From assembly GCA_902773435.1 (NCBI GenBank), contig CACYEN010000127.1, positions 1 to 42,941 on the forward strand: 42,941 nt of DNA, written 5' to 3'. The notes beneath the pieces are model-generated. The model saw only the letters and a list, made by a program, of their open reading frames with translations. It did no database searches and was not told the DNA's origin. The position numbers and the translations under genes were made by a program. Shown here in pieces: positions 6,846 through 15,532 of this stretch (position 1 is the first letter of the stretch; every line of letters begins with the position of its first letter). The DNA is from an uncultured Lachnospiraceae bacterium (GTDB lineage Bacteria > Bacillota > Clostridia > Lachnospirales > Lachnospiraceae).

Positions 6846-8330
6846 TCATCCCTCATATCCAAGGATCATCTTCAGCGCTTCCTTCCACCCGGCGATCTTT
6901 TTCTCCCTGACCGCCGCGTCCATCTTCGGATGGTAGTCGGTTCTCCTGAGGGTACTGAAGACATTTTCATCGAAGATGCCCGCTGCCATGCCCGCTGCAT
7001 AGGCGGCTCCGATCCCCGAGAGCTCCTCGGAATCCGGGATCCTGACCGTGAGGTTCAGGATGTCGCTCTGGAACTGCATGAGATAGCGGTTCTTCGTCGG
7101 CCCGCCGTCAACCCGGAGTTCCCCGACCGCGACGCCGGCGCTCTCCTCCATCGCCCTCACGATGTCCGTGATCTGATAGGCGATGCAGTCCAGGGAGGCC
7201 CTGACCACCTCGTTCTTTCCGGTCACGCGGGTCATCCCGCAGATCGCGGCGCTCGCCTTGCTCACCCAGTACGGTGCGCCAAGTCCCGAAAATGCAGGTA
7301 CAAGGTACGTATGATCCCCCGGATTGGCGGCTTCCGCGAGCTCCTGCGTCTCCGCGGACGAGGAGATCAGCTTCAGGTCGTCCTTGAGCCAGGTCACGAC
7401 CGCCGCCGAGTAGTTGATATTGCCCTCCATGGCATAGCTGACCCTGCCGTCCAGGCTCCATGCGATGGAGGTCACGACGCCCCGGTCGCTCAGGGCCGGC
7501 TTCCCTCCGATGTTCATCATGATCGAGGATCCTGTCCCGTAGGTCGTCTTGATCATGCCGGGTGCGAGACAGCCCTGGCCGAACAGGGATCCGTTGGAGT
7601 CACCGAGGACGCCGCGGATCGGGATCGGCTTCGTGAGGAAGCCGTCGAAATCCGTCATGCCATAGTCGCCGTTGGAATCCGTCACCTCCGCCATGCAGGA
7701 GGAGTCGATGCCGAAGATCTCGAGAAGCTCGGGATCCCATGCGAGCGTATTGATGTTGAAGAGCTGCGTCCTGGCGGCGTTGGAGTAGTCCGTCCGGAAT
7801 TCCTTCCCTCCCGTCAGCTTGTAGACGAGCCAGCTGTCGATCGTGCCGACGGCGATCTCCCCCCTCGCGGCCTTCTCTTTCACGCCCGCGACGTTTCTGA
7901 AGATCCAGGCGATCTTCGCAGCGGAGAAATAGGGGGAGAGCTGCATGCCGGTCTTCTCCCTCACCAGATCCGCGTGCCCGGCGGCCGCCAGTTCGTCTGT
8001 GATGTCGACGGCCCGCGCGCACTGCCAGACGATCGCGTTGTACACCGGAAGTCCCGTCGTCCTGTCCCAGCAGACCGATGTCTCGCGCTGGTTGCTGATG
8101 CCCAGGACCGCGATCTCGGACTTGTCGATACCGGCTTTCTCGACCAGATTTCTGACGACCTGGACGGTGTTTCTCCAGATCTCCATCGCGTCGTGCTCCA
8201 CCCAGCCCATCTCGTTGATGATCTGGCGGTGCGGAAGGTCCGCCCGGCAGATGAGCGAGCCGCCCTCCTCGAAGAGAAGGCCCTTGGTCCCCTGGGTGCT
8301 CTGGTCTATTGACAATACGTATTTGCTCAT
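6846..8330 (-). CDS. FGGY-family carbohydrate kinase, glycerol-kinase-like
   Basis: 494 residues; ATG at 8330 has GGAGG at 5 bp, so the longer frame to 8381 is not used. Domain order is FGGY_N (SIDQSTQGTKG phosphate loop) then FGGY_C (TYGTGSS, VDGGPTKNRYLMQFQSDIL, GAAYAAG). It is closer to glycerol kinase than to xylulokinase: NQRET, VWQCAR, PYFSAAKIAW and LGDSNGSLFGQ keep the residues that contact glycerol in E. coli GlpK (R83, E84, W103, Y135, D245 by memory). It phosphorylates a small sugar, ketose or polyol with ATP in the cytoplasm. In this operon, with a FucI-like isomerase upstream, a ketopentose such as ribulose or a short polyol is the likely substrate. Plain glycerol kinase is possible but would not explain the neighbours. 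Confidence 0.9.
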   Translation of the reverse strand: MSKYVLSIDQSTQGTKGLLFEEGGSLICRADLPHRQIINEMGWVEHDAMEIWRNTVQVVRNLVEKAGIDKSEIAVLGISNQRETSVCWDRTTGLPVYNAIVWQCARAVDITDELAAAGHADLVREKTGMQLSPYFSAAKIAWIFRNVAGVKEKAARGEIAVGTIDSWLVYKLTGGKEFRTDYSNAARTQLFNINTLAWDPELLEIFGIDSSCMAEVTDSNGDYGMTDFDGFLTKPIPIRGVLGDSNGSLFGQGCLAPGMIKTTYGTGSSIMMNIGGKPALSDRGVVTSIAWSLDGRVSYAMEGNINYSAAVVTWLKDDLKLISSSAETQELAEAANPGDHTYLVPAFSGLGAPYWVSKASAAICGMTRVTGKNEVVRASLDCIAYQITDIVRAMEESAGVAVGELRVDGGPTKNRYLMQFQSDILNLTVRIPDSEELSGIGAAYAAGMAAGIFDENVFSTLRRTDYHPKMDAAVREKKIAGWKEALKMILGYEG

Positions 8331-8445
8331 GTTCTCCTCCAGCTGCGTGGCTCCGCGCGCCGGGATCGGGCCGCGGGGCAAACATATTCAGATGCATGTG
8401 GGCCCGGCCCGCGTAACCGCGAACCGGGCTCAGACAGTCAGTTCT

Positions 8446-9870
8446 TTATACTTCGTCGAAGACGACGTCTTCCCCGTGCAGATACGCGAGCACCTTGTCC
8501 TCGATCGGATCGTAGAGATCCGGTTTGATCCCGAGGTACTTGCAGGCTTCGTAGACGACCGGAACCACGTCGCCGTGGATCGCCGCCACGTGGTGGATGT
8601 ACGGTCCCTCGACGATCTTGGCCTCGAGGCGCTTCAGGTTGTTGACCTCGACCCACACGTAGGTGCCCCTTGTCCAGGGTCCCTCGATACCCTTCGCGTG
8701 ACCGAGAAGGATCGAGTAATTGCCCTCGTCGCCGTCGAAGCGGACGAGGCTCATCGGGCCGTGCTTCGCCTCCGCGGACACGGCTCCGTTCTGCGGAAAT
8801 GCCACTGGCACGCAGATCGTCGGCTTCTCCTTCGCGACCGAGATCGGCCATGGGCCGCAGTGCTGCAGCAGCTCGCCGTTGTCGTTGTCCGGGTGGCGGA
8901 CCGTCCAGTCGGCGAACATGACCCGCCTCTCATTCATCGAAGCGGCTTCCGCGATCAGGGAAGAGATCGCGCCGTGGATGTCCGTCTCGCAGATGACCGG
9001 GATGCCCTCCTCGTTGAGCAGCGCGTTCGCGGCACAGGGCATGATGTGGATCTCGTCCTGGAGGGCGTTCCAGCACTGGATCGCGATGGAGTTGCAGCCG
9101 TACTTCTCGGCGAGGCTCTTCATGGCGACTTTGAGGGCGGCGACATTTTCAAGGTACTCGTCCTCAATCCTGCAGGTCATGTTCTCCCTGCAGTAGGCGA
9201 TGACCGCGGCGACTTCCGTCTTCTCTTCCTTCCACTTCCTCATCTCGGCGTAGAGCTCGGGAAGCGGAATCGGCGCGAGCTGGATGTTGAACTTCTCGAG
9301 CAGCTCGCCCTCGTTGCACATCGTGCTCCAGAAATCGAAGGGTCTCGGCCCGATCTGGAGAATCCGGGTGCTCCTGAAGACCTTCACGACGTTGCAGACC
9401 GCGAGGAAGTCGCGGATACCGCGCTCGAATTCGGGATCCTCGAGATTGCAGTTGTTCATGTAGGTAAACGGCACTTTGAACCTGCGCAGAACCTTGCCGG
9501 TCGCGAAGAGGCCGCACTGGGAGTCGCGGAGGCGCATGCCGTTCTCGTCCGGGCGCTCGTCCCTCGGTCCCCAGAGGAGAACCGGGACGCCGAGCTCCTT
9601 GGCAAGGCGGCCGCACTCATACTCCGTACCGAAGTTCGCGTGCGGGAGGAACAGGCCGTCGACCTTCTCCCTGCGGAACTTCTCGGCGATCTTCTTCATT
9701 CCCTCGTCGTCGAAGAGAAGTCCCTCGTCGTTGATGTCGTCGATGTCCACAAAGTCAATATTCAGTTCTTTAAGGCGGTTCGCGATCAGGCCTCTGTACT
9801 CAATGGCCGCGGGGGCGCTGAAGATCGCGCGTCTGGTCGGTGCGTAGCCGAGCTTGATGTGTGCTCCCAT
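8446..9870 (-). CDS. L-fucose/L-arabinose isomerase-family protein
   Basis: 474 residues; AAAGGA lies 7 bp before the ATG. It has the FucI/AraA layout: N-terminal Rossmann-like domains (GYAPTRRAIF; VDGLFLPHANFGTEYE; LWGPRDER), then a C-terminal metal domain. Candidate Mn2+ ligands are the acidic residues in QCWNALQDE and CETDIHGAISS and the histidine in GPYIHHVAAIHGD, matching the Glu/Asp/His triad of the family. These enzymes interconvert aldoses and ketoses (L-fucose/L-fuculose, D-arabinose/D-ribulose, L-arabinose/L-ribulose). No aldolase gene is in the operon, so a pentose feeding the pentose-phosphate pathway fits better than L-fucose. It lies between the permease and kinase genes. Confidence 0.88.
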   Translation of the reverse strand: MGAHIKLGYAPTRRAIFSAPAAIEYRGLIANRLKELNIDFVDIDDINDEGLLFDDEGMKKIAEKFRREKVDGLFLPHANFGTEYECGRLAKELGVPVLLWGPRDERPDENGMRLRDSQCGLFATGKVLRRFKVPFTYMNNCNLEDPEFERGIRDFLAVCNVVKVFRSTRILQIGPRPFDFWSTMCNEGELLEKFNIQLAPIPLPELYAEMRKWKEEKTEVAAVIAYCRENMTCRIEDEYLENVAALKVAMKSLAEKYGCNSIAIQCWNALQDEIHIMPCAANALLNEEGIPVICETDIHGAISSLIAEAASMNERRVMFADWTVRHPDNDNGELLQHCGPWPISVAKEKPTICVPVAFPQNGAVSAEAKHGPMSLVRFDGDEGNYSILLGHAKGIEGPWTRGTYVWVEVNNLKRLEAKIVEGPYIHHVAAIHGDVVPVVYEACKYLGIKPDLYDPIEDKVLAYLHGEDVVFDEV

Positions 9871-9886
9871 CTGTCTTTCCTTTCTC

Positions 9887-10010
9887 TACCTGCCGGGGCT
9901 TCCCGCCCCGGCTCCCATATGCCGCCGGGACTTACCGCCCGCGGCTCACTGCTCTTTACCTGCCGGGGTTTCCCGCCCGCGGCACATTGCTCTTTACTTG
10001 CCGGAGTTTC
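9887..10010. repeat. 38-bp imperfect tandem repeat overlapping the permease 3' end
   Basis: Units share TACCTGCCGGGGTTTCCCGC-type starts at 9957 and 9995, with a diverged unit near 9919 and a shortened one at 9887. The rightmost copy includes the permease stop codon and last codons, so the array looks like duplication of that gene end into the 123-bp spacer. The first unit also forms a hairpin, GCCGGGGC with GCCCCGGC (9892-9912). Confidence 0.75.
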
Positions 10011-11025
10011 TCGCCTGCAGCGCCATCTTGGCCTGGAGGTTTCTCTGCGTCTGGTCGATAACGACCGCGAGGATGATGACGAGACCCCTGATGACCTTCT
10101 GCCAGAACTCGGAGACGCCGCACATCGTCATGCCGTCGTTGATGACGCCGATGACGAACGCGCCGACGATCGTTCCGACGATCGTTCCGGAGCCGCCCGC
10201 CATTGAGGTTCCGCCGAGGACGGTCGCCGCGATGGCGTTCATCTCCCAGCCGTCGCCGGAGGCCGGGTGCGCCGCGTTGAGCTGCGCCGTGTTGATCATG
10301 CCGACCCACGCCGCGCAGAAGCCGGAGATCATGTAGACGATGATCTTGACCTTGTCGGCCTTGATGCCGGACAGTCTCGCCGACTTCTCATTGCCGCCGA
10401 CCGCGAGGACGTGCCATCCGAACGCGACCTTCTTGAGAAGGATCGCGGAGATGATCGCGAGGATCGCGAAGATGTAGACACCGGCCGGAACGCCGAACCA
10501 GTTGCTTCCAAGGGTCTTGAAGCCCGTGTTTCCGAGGCCGGGGAAGCCCTGAAGCTTCGGGAATGTCGCGCCGCCGGACCTCAGGTTCGCGAATCCGCGG
10601 CAGATGTACATGGTGCCCAGGGTCGCGATGAACGGCGCGACGCCGAGCTTTGTGACGATGAGGCCGTTGACGCAGCCGACAAGGCAGCCGAAGATCATCA
10701 TCAGGACGATGATGGCCGGGACGCTGAAGTAGAGCGTCTTGCTGCCGACCGTAAGGCCTTCCTGGATCAGGCCGCCGGCGAGCATGCCGGTGAGGCCGAC
10801 GACGGAGCCGACCGAGAGGTCGATGCCGCCCGTTATGATGACGAACGTCATGCCGAGACCGAGGATGCCGTAGAGGGCGACGTGCTTCGCGACCATCGTC
10901 AGGGTCGCGAGGGACAGAAATGACTTCGACGCGAAACTGAAGAACACCACCAGGAGGATCAGGACGATAAATGTGCGCCCCTTAAGAAGTGTCATCAGCA
11001 ACTGATTGTTATTTTCCTTTTTCAT
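9994..11025 (-). CDS. RbsC-type sugar ABC transporter permease
   Basis: 343 residues; ATG at 11025 (MKKENNNQLL) is preceded by AGGAG at 10 bp, and the longer frame to 11082 overlaps the ATPase gene. The protein is a hydrophobic BPD_transp_2-family bundle with about 8-10 helices. Typical motifs are GMTFVIITGGIDLSVGSVVGL near residue 60, GLIVTKLGVAPFIATLGTM, and GWEMNAIAATVLGGTSMAGG near 250. It forms the membrane channel of a ribose/galactoside-class importer with the ATPase encoded 22 bp upstream and the binding protein at 14330. The cargo is set by the binding protein and is probably a pentose or polyol. Confidence 0.95.
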   Translation of the reverse strand: MKKENNNQLLMTLLKGRTFIVLILLVVFFSFASKSFLSLATLTMVAKHVALYGILGLGMTFVIITGGIDLSVGSVVGLTGMLAGGLIQEGLTVGSKTLYFSVPAIIVLMMIFGCLVGCVNGLIVTKLGVAPFIATLGTMYICRGFANLRSGGATFPKLQGFPGLGNTGFKTLGSNWFGVPAGVYIFAILAIISAILLKKVAFGWHVLAVGGNEKSARLSGIKADKVKIIVYMISGFCAAWVGMINTAQLNAAHPASGDGWEMNAIAATVLGGTSMAGGSGTIVGTIVGAFVIGVINDGMTMCGVSEFWQKVIRGLVIILAVVIDQTQRNLQAKMALQARNSGK

Positions 11026-11047
11026 GGATATGCAGCTCCTTCCCGCT

Positions 11048-12589
11048 TTATGACGCACTCTTGCCGGTTCCGAGTCCGGCATAGGACGCTCTTACCAGAT
11101 TGTCTTCCGTGATTTCAGCTTCTTCAAGTTCTCCCGTGAGCTTTCCGTTCGACAGGACGTAGATCCTGTCTGCGATCGCCATGATTTCCTTAAGTTCGGA
11201 GGAGACGACGATGATGGACAGACCGCGCTCCGAGAACTCGTGGATGATCTCGAAGACTTCCGTCTTGGCGCCGATGTCGATACCTCTGGACGGCTCATCC
11301 ATGAGGAGCACGGTCGGACTCGTCATAAGGCCCTTCGCGATGACGACCTTCTGCTGGTTGCCGCCCGAGAGGGAGAGGATCGGGAGATGCTTGTCAGCGA
11401 CCTTGATGTGCAGGTCCCTGATCTGATCGTCGACCGCCTTGCCTTCTCTCGCGCTGTTGAGGAACACGCCGGAGCGGTAGTTCTGCATCGAAGCGATCGA
11501 GGCGTTCTTGCAGATGTCCAGCGTCTGGATGAGGCCCTGCCCCTGCCTGTCCTCGGGGACGAGCGCAAACCCGTTCTTGATCTGGTTCGCGATGTTCTTC
11601 ACGTTCATCTTCTTTCCCTGGAAAATGAACTCCCCGGTACACTCGGGATGCATCCCCATCAGGCACTCGAAGACCTCGCTCCGTCCCGCACCGAGAAGAC
11701 CGTAGATTCCGAGAACCTCGCCCTTCTTCAGGTACATGTTGACGTCATCGAGGAGCCATCCGCCGCCCTTCTTCGGGAGCGAGAGGTGGTTGATCTCGAG
11801 GATCTTCTCCGCGCTCTTGAGGTCGATCGAGCGCTCGAACCTGTGGTACTGTGTGTTCTTTCCGACCATGTTCTCGACGATCCAGCTGAGCGTGATGTCC
11901 TTGACGTCGGCGTCCGCGACGTACTTGCCGTCGCGAAGGATCGTCACATGGTCGCCGATCTCCATGATCTCCTCCAGACGATGGGAGATGTAGACGATGG
12001 AGATGCCCTGCTCGAGAAGCTCGCGCATGATCTTGAAGAGGACCTTGACCTCCGCCGCGGAGAGCGAGGAAGTCGGCTCGTCCATGATCAGGACCTTCAG
12101 GTCGTCCTGGATCAGGTTCCGCGCGATCTCGACCATCTGCTGCTGGCCGACGCGCAGGTCTCCGACGAGCGTGTCGGGCGGAATCTCATGCTCCAGTCTC
12201 TTCAGGATCTTCTCCGCTCCCTCGACGTGCTTCCTGTCGTTGAGGAACAGGCCGCTCTTCTGCTCGTGGCACATGTAGATGTTCTGGTAGACGGTCAGGT
12301 TCGGGAAGAGGCTCAGTTCCTGGTGGATGATGCCGATCCCCCTGGCGCGCGCGGCGTTCGTGTCCTTGAAGTAAACCTCCTCGCCGCCCATGTACATCTT
12401 GCCGGCCGAGGGCTGCTCGATGCCGGCGATCATCTTCATGAGCGTCGACTTCCCGGCGCCGTTCTCCCCGATCAGGACGTTGACTTTCGCCTTCAGGAGA
12501 TCGAAGGACACCTGGTCCAGCGCCTTGGTGCCGGGGTAGATCTTATCTATCTTTTCACAATGGAGAACAACATTCGGATCATCATACAT
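11048..12589 (-). CDS. RbsA-type sugar ABC transporter ATP-binding protein (two ABC domains)
   Basis: 513 residues; GGAGG lies 7 bp before the ATG (MYDDPN). Two fused nucleotide-binding domains are present. The first has Walker [10 protein letters not shown], signature LRVGQQQ and Walker B VLIMDEPTSSL. The second has the degenerate Walker A GLLGAGRSEV, signature [15 protein letters not shown] and VLLMDEPSRGID. Asymmetry of this kind is normal for the RbsA/MglA/XylG class. It powers uptake through the RbsC-type permease just downstream. The gene is in the middle of the operon running from 14330 to 5217. Confidence 0.96.
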   Translation of the reverse strand: MYDDPNVVLHCEKIDKIYPGTKALDQVSFDLLKAKVNVLIGENGAGKSTLMKMIAGIEQPSAGKMYMGGEEVYFKDTNAARARGIGIIHQELSLFPNLTVYQNIYMCHEQKSGLFLNDRKHVEGAEKILKRLEHEIPPDTLVGDLRVGQQQMVEIARNLIQDDLKVLIMDEPTSSLSAAEVKVLFKIMRELLEQGISIVYISHRLEEIMEIGDHVTILRDGKYVADADVKDITLSWIVENMVGKNTQYHRFERSIDLKSAEKILEINHLSLPKKGGGWLLDDVNMYLKKGEVLGIYGLLGAGRSEVFECLMGMHPECTGEFIFQGKKMNVKNIANQIKNGFALVPEDRQGQGLIQTLDICKNASIASMQNYRSGVFLNSAREGKAVDDQIRDLHIKVADKHLPILSLSGGNQQKVVIAKGLMTSPTVLLMDEPSRGIDIGAKTEVFEIIHEFSERGLSIIVVSSELKEIMAIADRIYVLSNGKLTGELEEAEITEDNLVRASYAGLGTGKSAS

Positions 12590-12604
12590 AATGTATCCTC
12601 CCTA

Positions 12605-13186
12605 TCATTCGACTGTTAACGCGACCGGCGTGACCGTGAGCTCGTCCATGGATCCTTCGGCGGCTCCGGTGATGGTCACCTTCTTTCCGACGACGCTGTC
12701 GTCGAGAGCAAGCGGCGCGACGACCTGGGCGTCGACTTCCGCGTTCAGCGCCTTCGCGTACTGCGACCACTCGGTCTGGTTCGTGAAGTTCTCAAATACC
12801 TTCAGGGTCTGGAGATCCCTGATCGCCGTGCCGGAGTAGATGGAACCGATCTGGACTTTTACCGCTCCGTCAAATCCGTCGGCCTTCACGATCAGCGCGT
12901 TCTTCTTTCCGTTCGCCTTCGACTCAAATTCCGTTACTTCCCCGCTCAGAATGACCGCGACAACCTTCTTCCCGAAATCGTCGGCGGTGAGATCCGCGGC
13001 GGCTTTCGCGCTGTCCGAGATCTCCTGCACGATCTGGGCCCAGTCGCTTCCCGAGTCCGCTGCCGCGTCAAATGCGACTTCCCCCGTATACTGTCCTTCC
13101 GTGCCTACATCAATAATCTTGACGCATCCGGTCAGACACGCTGCCGACATCGCGGCAGCGGCAAACAGCGCAATTATCTTCTTCAT
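12605..13186 (-). CDS. DUF2291-family lipoprotein
   Basis: 193 residues; GGAG lies about 9 bp before ATG at 13186, and the longer frame to 13279 covers the intergenic stem-loop and is rejected. The N-terminus is a lipoprotein signal: MKKIIALFAAAAM then the lipobox LTGC with Cys at residue 21. The remaining ~170 residues match DUF2291 (GEVAFDAA, VVAVILSGEVTEFESK, FDGAVKVQIGSIYSGTAIRD, DSVVGKKVTITGAAEG). DUF2291 lipoproteins recur beside ribose- or polyol-type ABC importers, but their role is unproven; an accessory on the outer face of the transporter is plausible. It lies between the binding-protein and ATPase genes, which strengthens that link. Confidence 0.88.
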   Translation of the reverse strand: MKKIIALFAAAAMSAACLTGCVKIIDVGTEGQYTGEVAFDAAADSGSDWAQIVQEISDSAKAAADLTADDFGKKVVAVILSGEVTEFESKANGKKNALIVKADGFDGAVKVQIGSIYSGTAIRDLQTLKVFENFTNQTEWSQYAKALNAEVDAQVVAPLALDDSVVGKKVTITGAAEGSMDELTVTPVALTVE

Positions 13187-13247
13187 ATGAATTCTTCTCC
13201 TTGAGTAGAGGCCTGAGGCCGTTATTAAACGCTTTGTTCTCACATAG

Positions 13248-13309
13248 AAAGGGACTGTCGAGCAATTCGTCGAAGGCACGCCTGACGAAACATTTTCAAC
13301 AGTCCCTTT
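13248..13309 (-). terminator. Stem-loop after the binding-protein gene (processing or partial terminator)
   Basis: AAAGGGACTGT (13248-13258) pairs perfectly with ACAGTCCCTTT (13299-13309), and an inner TTCGTC/GACGAA pair closes part of the loop. It starts ~46 bp after the binding-protein stop. No long U-tract follows, so it more likely stabilises the upstream message or reduces read-through than terminates fully. Confidence 0.6.
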
Positions 13310-13355
13310 TATTTCAGTTTACTTTTTCAGGTTCCGCGCTCCGATATTCCGCAGA

Positions 13356-14330
13356 TTACTCTGTGTAGACGAACGCGCTGAGCTTGTCGACGTTGTCAGC
13401 CGTGATGGCGACGCACTCGACCAGCTGCTTCTCTTCCGCCGGAGCCGTGCCCTTCAGATAGGCATCAGCCTGCTCGACAGCTGTCTCGGTGATCTTCGCG
13501 ATCTGCTGAAGAGCCGTGCCGACAAGGTTGCCGGACTTGATGTAGTTGGCAGCTTCATCGGAGCCGTCAAGGCCGATGATCTTGATGTCGTCGCGGCCGG
13601 CGTCGATGCACGCCTGAACGGCGCCGCAGGCCATGGTGTCATTTCCGCAGATGATGCCGTTGAGGTCCGGGTTCGCCTGAAGGATGGCTTCCGTCTTCTC
13701 ATAAGCTTCCGTCTGGTCCCAGTTCGCGGACTGCTGCGCGACCATCTCGAAGTCCTCATACTCGTCGATGACGGCGTGATAGTTCTCGGAACGGACCCAG
13801 CAGTTCGTGTCGGACTCAAGGCCGAGGAGCTCGGCGTACTTGCCGCCATAGTCCATAGCCTCAACCCAGCACTCGGCGATCGCGGCAGCGCCCTGGGCGT
13901 TGTCGGCGACGATCTGGGAAATGGCGATTCCGCTCTCGTTGATCTCACGGTCGATCAGGAATGTCGGGATTCCGGCGTCATAAGCCTTCTGGACGGCTTC
14001 CACGGAAGCGTCGGCACCGGCGTTGTCGCAGATGATGGCAGCGGCCTTGTCTGTGATCGCGGCCTCAAAATACTCAAGCTGCTTCGCGGCATCGTCGTCG
14101 TGCGAGAAGCACTTGACTTCGTATCCGAGTTCCTCGGCCTTAGCGGATCCGACGACCTGCTCGGTGTTGAAGAACGGATTGGATGTGGACGGAGTGATGA
14201 TGTAGATGATGTTGCTGCCGCCGCCCGGAAGGAGCGCCGCTTCTTCGGCAACGGACTCAGCCATAACTGAGCCGGAGAAGAGGGTTCCGACCATCGCTGC
14301 TGCCAGAATGCCAACTACAAGCTTTTTCAT
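13356..14330 (-). CDS. Ribose/polyol-type sugar ABC transporter substrate-binding protein
   Basis: 324 residues; AAAGGAGG lies 7 bp before the ATG. Residues 1-24 are a signal peptide ending SVMA-ES with no lipobox Cys. The mature part is a Peripla_BP_4 fold: IIYIITPSTSNPFF at the ligand cleft, CDNAGADASVEAVQKA, TFLIDREIN, GLESDTNCWVRSENY, QSANWDQTEAYEKTE, GIICGNDTMACGAVQACI and IIGLDGSDEA. I recall the DNAGADAS and NGNDTMA-type motifs from binding proteins for ribose, erythritol and other polyols. It is the first gene of the operon and has its own strong promoter, as expected for an abundant binding protein. The exact ligand is unproven. Confidence 0.93.
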   Translation of the reverse strand: MKKLVVGILAAAMVGTLFSGSVMAESVAEEAALLPGGGSNIIYIITPSTSNPFFNTEQVVGSAKAEELGYEVKCFSHDDDAAKQLEYFEAAITDKAAAIICDNAGADASVEAVQKAYDAGIPTFLIDREINESGIAISQIVADNAQGAAAIAECWVEAMDYGGKYAELLGLESDTNCWVRSENYHAVIDEYEDFEMVAQQSANWDQTEAYEKTEAILQANPDLNGIICGNDTMACGAVQACIDAGRDDIKIIGLDGSDEAANYIKSGNLVGTALQQIAKITETAVEQADAYLKGTAPAEEKQLVECVAITADNVDKLSAFVYTE

Positions 14331-14352
14331 TGTTGATCCTCCTTTGAATAGG

Positions 14353-14370
14353 ACGGCCCTTTAGGGCCGT
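14353..14370 (-). promoter_or_regulatory. Inverted repeat in the leader of the sugar operon, candidate LacI operator
   Basis: ACGGCCCT and AGGGCCGT are separated by 2 bp. The repeat lies about 17 bp downstream of the -10 box, a usual place for a LacI-family operator, and would also form a leader hairpin. The regulator at 5752-6768 is in the same operon. Assignment is inferred. Confidence 0.45.
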
Positions 14371-14386
14371 GTTAACTTGTAGTTTC

Positions 14387-14414
14387 ATTATATATCTGTG
14401 TATAAAATTTACAA
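14387..14414 (-). promoter_or_regulatory. Promoter of the pentose/polyol operon
   Basis: On the minus strand TTGTAA (14414-14409) and TATAAT (14392-14387) are 16 bp apart. The surroundings to about 14465 are very AT-rich, which supports strong transcription. The start codon of the binding protein lies ~57 bp downstream of the -10. Confidence 0.7.
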
Positions 14415-14503
14415 CTAAATATTTATATAAATTTTTTGTTCTCTATTTTACACAATTTTAGTTCTTCGTTTTTGTCTATTGTGTCGAATACGTTTCCGTA
14501 CAC

Positions 14504-14531
14504 AAAAACGGAGACCGGTCGCCCGGTCCCC
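14504..14531 (-). terminator. Intrinsic terminator after the ribokinase operon
   Basis: On the minus strand GGGGACCGG pairs with CCGGTCTCC (one mismatch) around a 4-nt loop and is followed by CGTTTTTG. It lies ~87 bp after the ribokinase stop and separates that operon from the pentose/polyol operon. Confidence 0.8.
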
Positions 14532-14558
14532 GCTGCTTGCAGTCCATTCGTTTTTTCC

Positions 14559-14603
14559 TTATCCGGTTTTTACTTATCCGATTCTTACTTATCCGGTTCT
14601 TAC
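14559..14603. repeat. 15-bp tandem repeat, three units
   Basis: Three units of TTATCCG(g/a)TT(t/c)TTAC at 14559, 14574 and 14589. They lie just after the ribokinase stop codon, with a partial copy (CTTCTTAC) overlapping the stop itself. Confidence 0.8.
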
Positions 14604-14617
14604 TTCTTTCCTGCTTC

Positions 14618-15502
14618 TTACGTGAAGAAGCGCTCCACCTCGTCGGGCGTCGGGATCGACACCGCCGCGCCGGCCCTCGTGACCGCGACGGCGGACGCTT
14701 TGGCCGCCAGCTCAAGCCCTTCTTCCGGCGAAAGTCCCTTCACCATGGCGGAGATGAAATATCCGGTAAATGTATCTCCCGCCGCCGTCGTGTCCACCGC
14801 CTCGACCTTGAAGCACCCCTGCTTCACGGTCTTTCCTCCGCCCTGGTAGACGGACCCGTCGCTGCCGAGCGTCAGCACGACCTCCGCGTCGGGATAGAGC
14901 TCCTTCAGCGCGGCAAGCACGTCCTCCGTGTCACCCTTTCCAGTGACCTGGGCGCCCTCGATCTCATTCAGGATAAAGACCGACACCTTGCTGAGGTCAC
15001 AGGCTTTGAGCGCGTCGTCGTAGGGCGACGGGTTGAGAATGATCTTCATCCCCCGCGCGTACGCGCGGTCGATGATCCGGGGCATCTCGTTCACTTCATT
15101 TTGAAGAAGCAGGATGTCCCCCTCCCCGAAGTTGCCCATCACCTCGTCGATGTAATCCGCCGTGATCGCCCGGTTCGCGCCGCCGAAGAGCAGGATGCAG
15201 TTCTGCGCATTCCTGTCAACCTGGATGATCGCGTGGCCGGTCCGAACCGGCACTTCTTTCACGAGCGAGATATCGACGCCGGCAGCCCTGAGCTCTTCGA
15301 GCAGCCTCGTGCCGTCGCTTCCGACCATGCCCGCGTGCATGACGGGAAGTCCCGCCTTCGCGAGCGCGATCGACTGATTGAGACCCTTTCCGCCGCAGTT
15401 CTCGGTGAGCGAAGCCGAGGCGAGCGTCTCGCCGGGCGCGACGATGTGGTCCACACTGTACACATAATCCAGATTCAGTGAGCCGAAATTCAGTACTTTC
15501 AT
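14618..15502 (-). CDS. PfkB-family sugar kinase (ribokinase-like)
   Basis: 294 residues; GGAGG lies 7 bp before the ATG. PfkB features are NFGSLNLDYVYSVDHIV at the N-terminus, the sugar-binding GGKGLNQSIALAKAG (about 37-51), ILNPSPYD, ILNEIEGAQVTG, and the catalytic segment VDTTAAGDTFTGYF, in which the usual G/A-A-G-D anion hole is AAGD. This layout matches ribokinase (ribose to ribose-5-phosphate), but related enzymes use nucleosides or other sugars. It is the last gene of an operon with a sodium:amino-acid symporter and a HAD phosphatase, so a ribose salvage role is possible. The adjacent mutarotase operon, ending in an RbsD-like gene, may supply substrate. Confidence 0.9.
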   Translation of the reverse strand: MKVLNFGSLNLDYVYSVDHIVAPGETLASASLTENCGGKGLNQSIALAKAGLPVMHAGMVGSDGTRLLEELRAAGVDISLVKEVPVRTGHAIIQVDRNAQNCILLFGGANRAITADYIDEVMGNFGEGDILLLQNEVNEMPRIIDRAYARGMKIILNPSPYDDALKACDLSKVSVFILNEIEGAQVTGKGDTEDVLAALKELYPDAEVVLTLGSDGSVYQGGGKTVKQGCFKVEAVDTTAAGDTFTGYFISAMVKGLSPEEGLELAAKASAVAVTRAGAAVSIPTPDEVERFFT

Positions 15503-15532
15503 GTCATTTCCTCCCGTAAAAGCCGCCGTCCC

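Noticed and set aside
8446-9870. Naming the isomerase gene fucI or araA
   Set aside because: Only family membership is visible; the substrate-specific residues could not be compared and the operon lacks an aldolase.
7945-10206. A 753-codon open frame on the plus strand, and similar long plus-strand frames at 6795-8312, 24550-26025 and 28413-29765
   Set aside because: Each lies antisense to a gene with clear family motifs, has no ribosome site at its start, and its Arg/Asp/His-rich composition is that of a GC-rich coding shadow.
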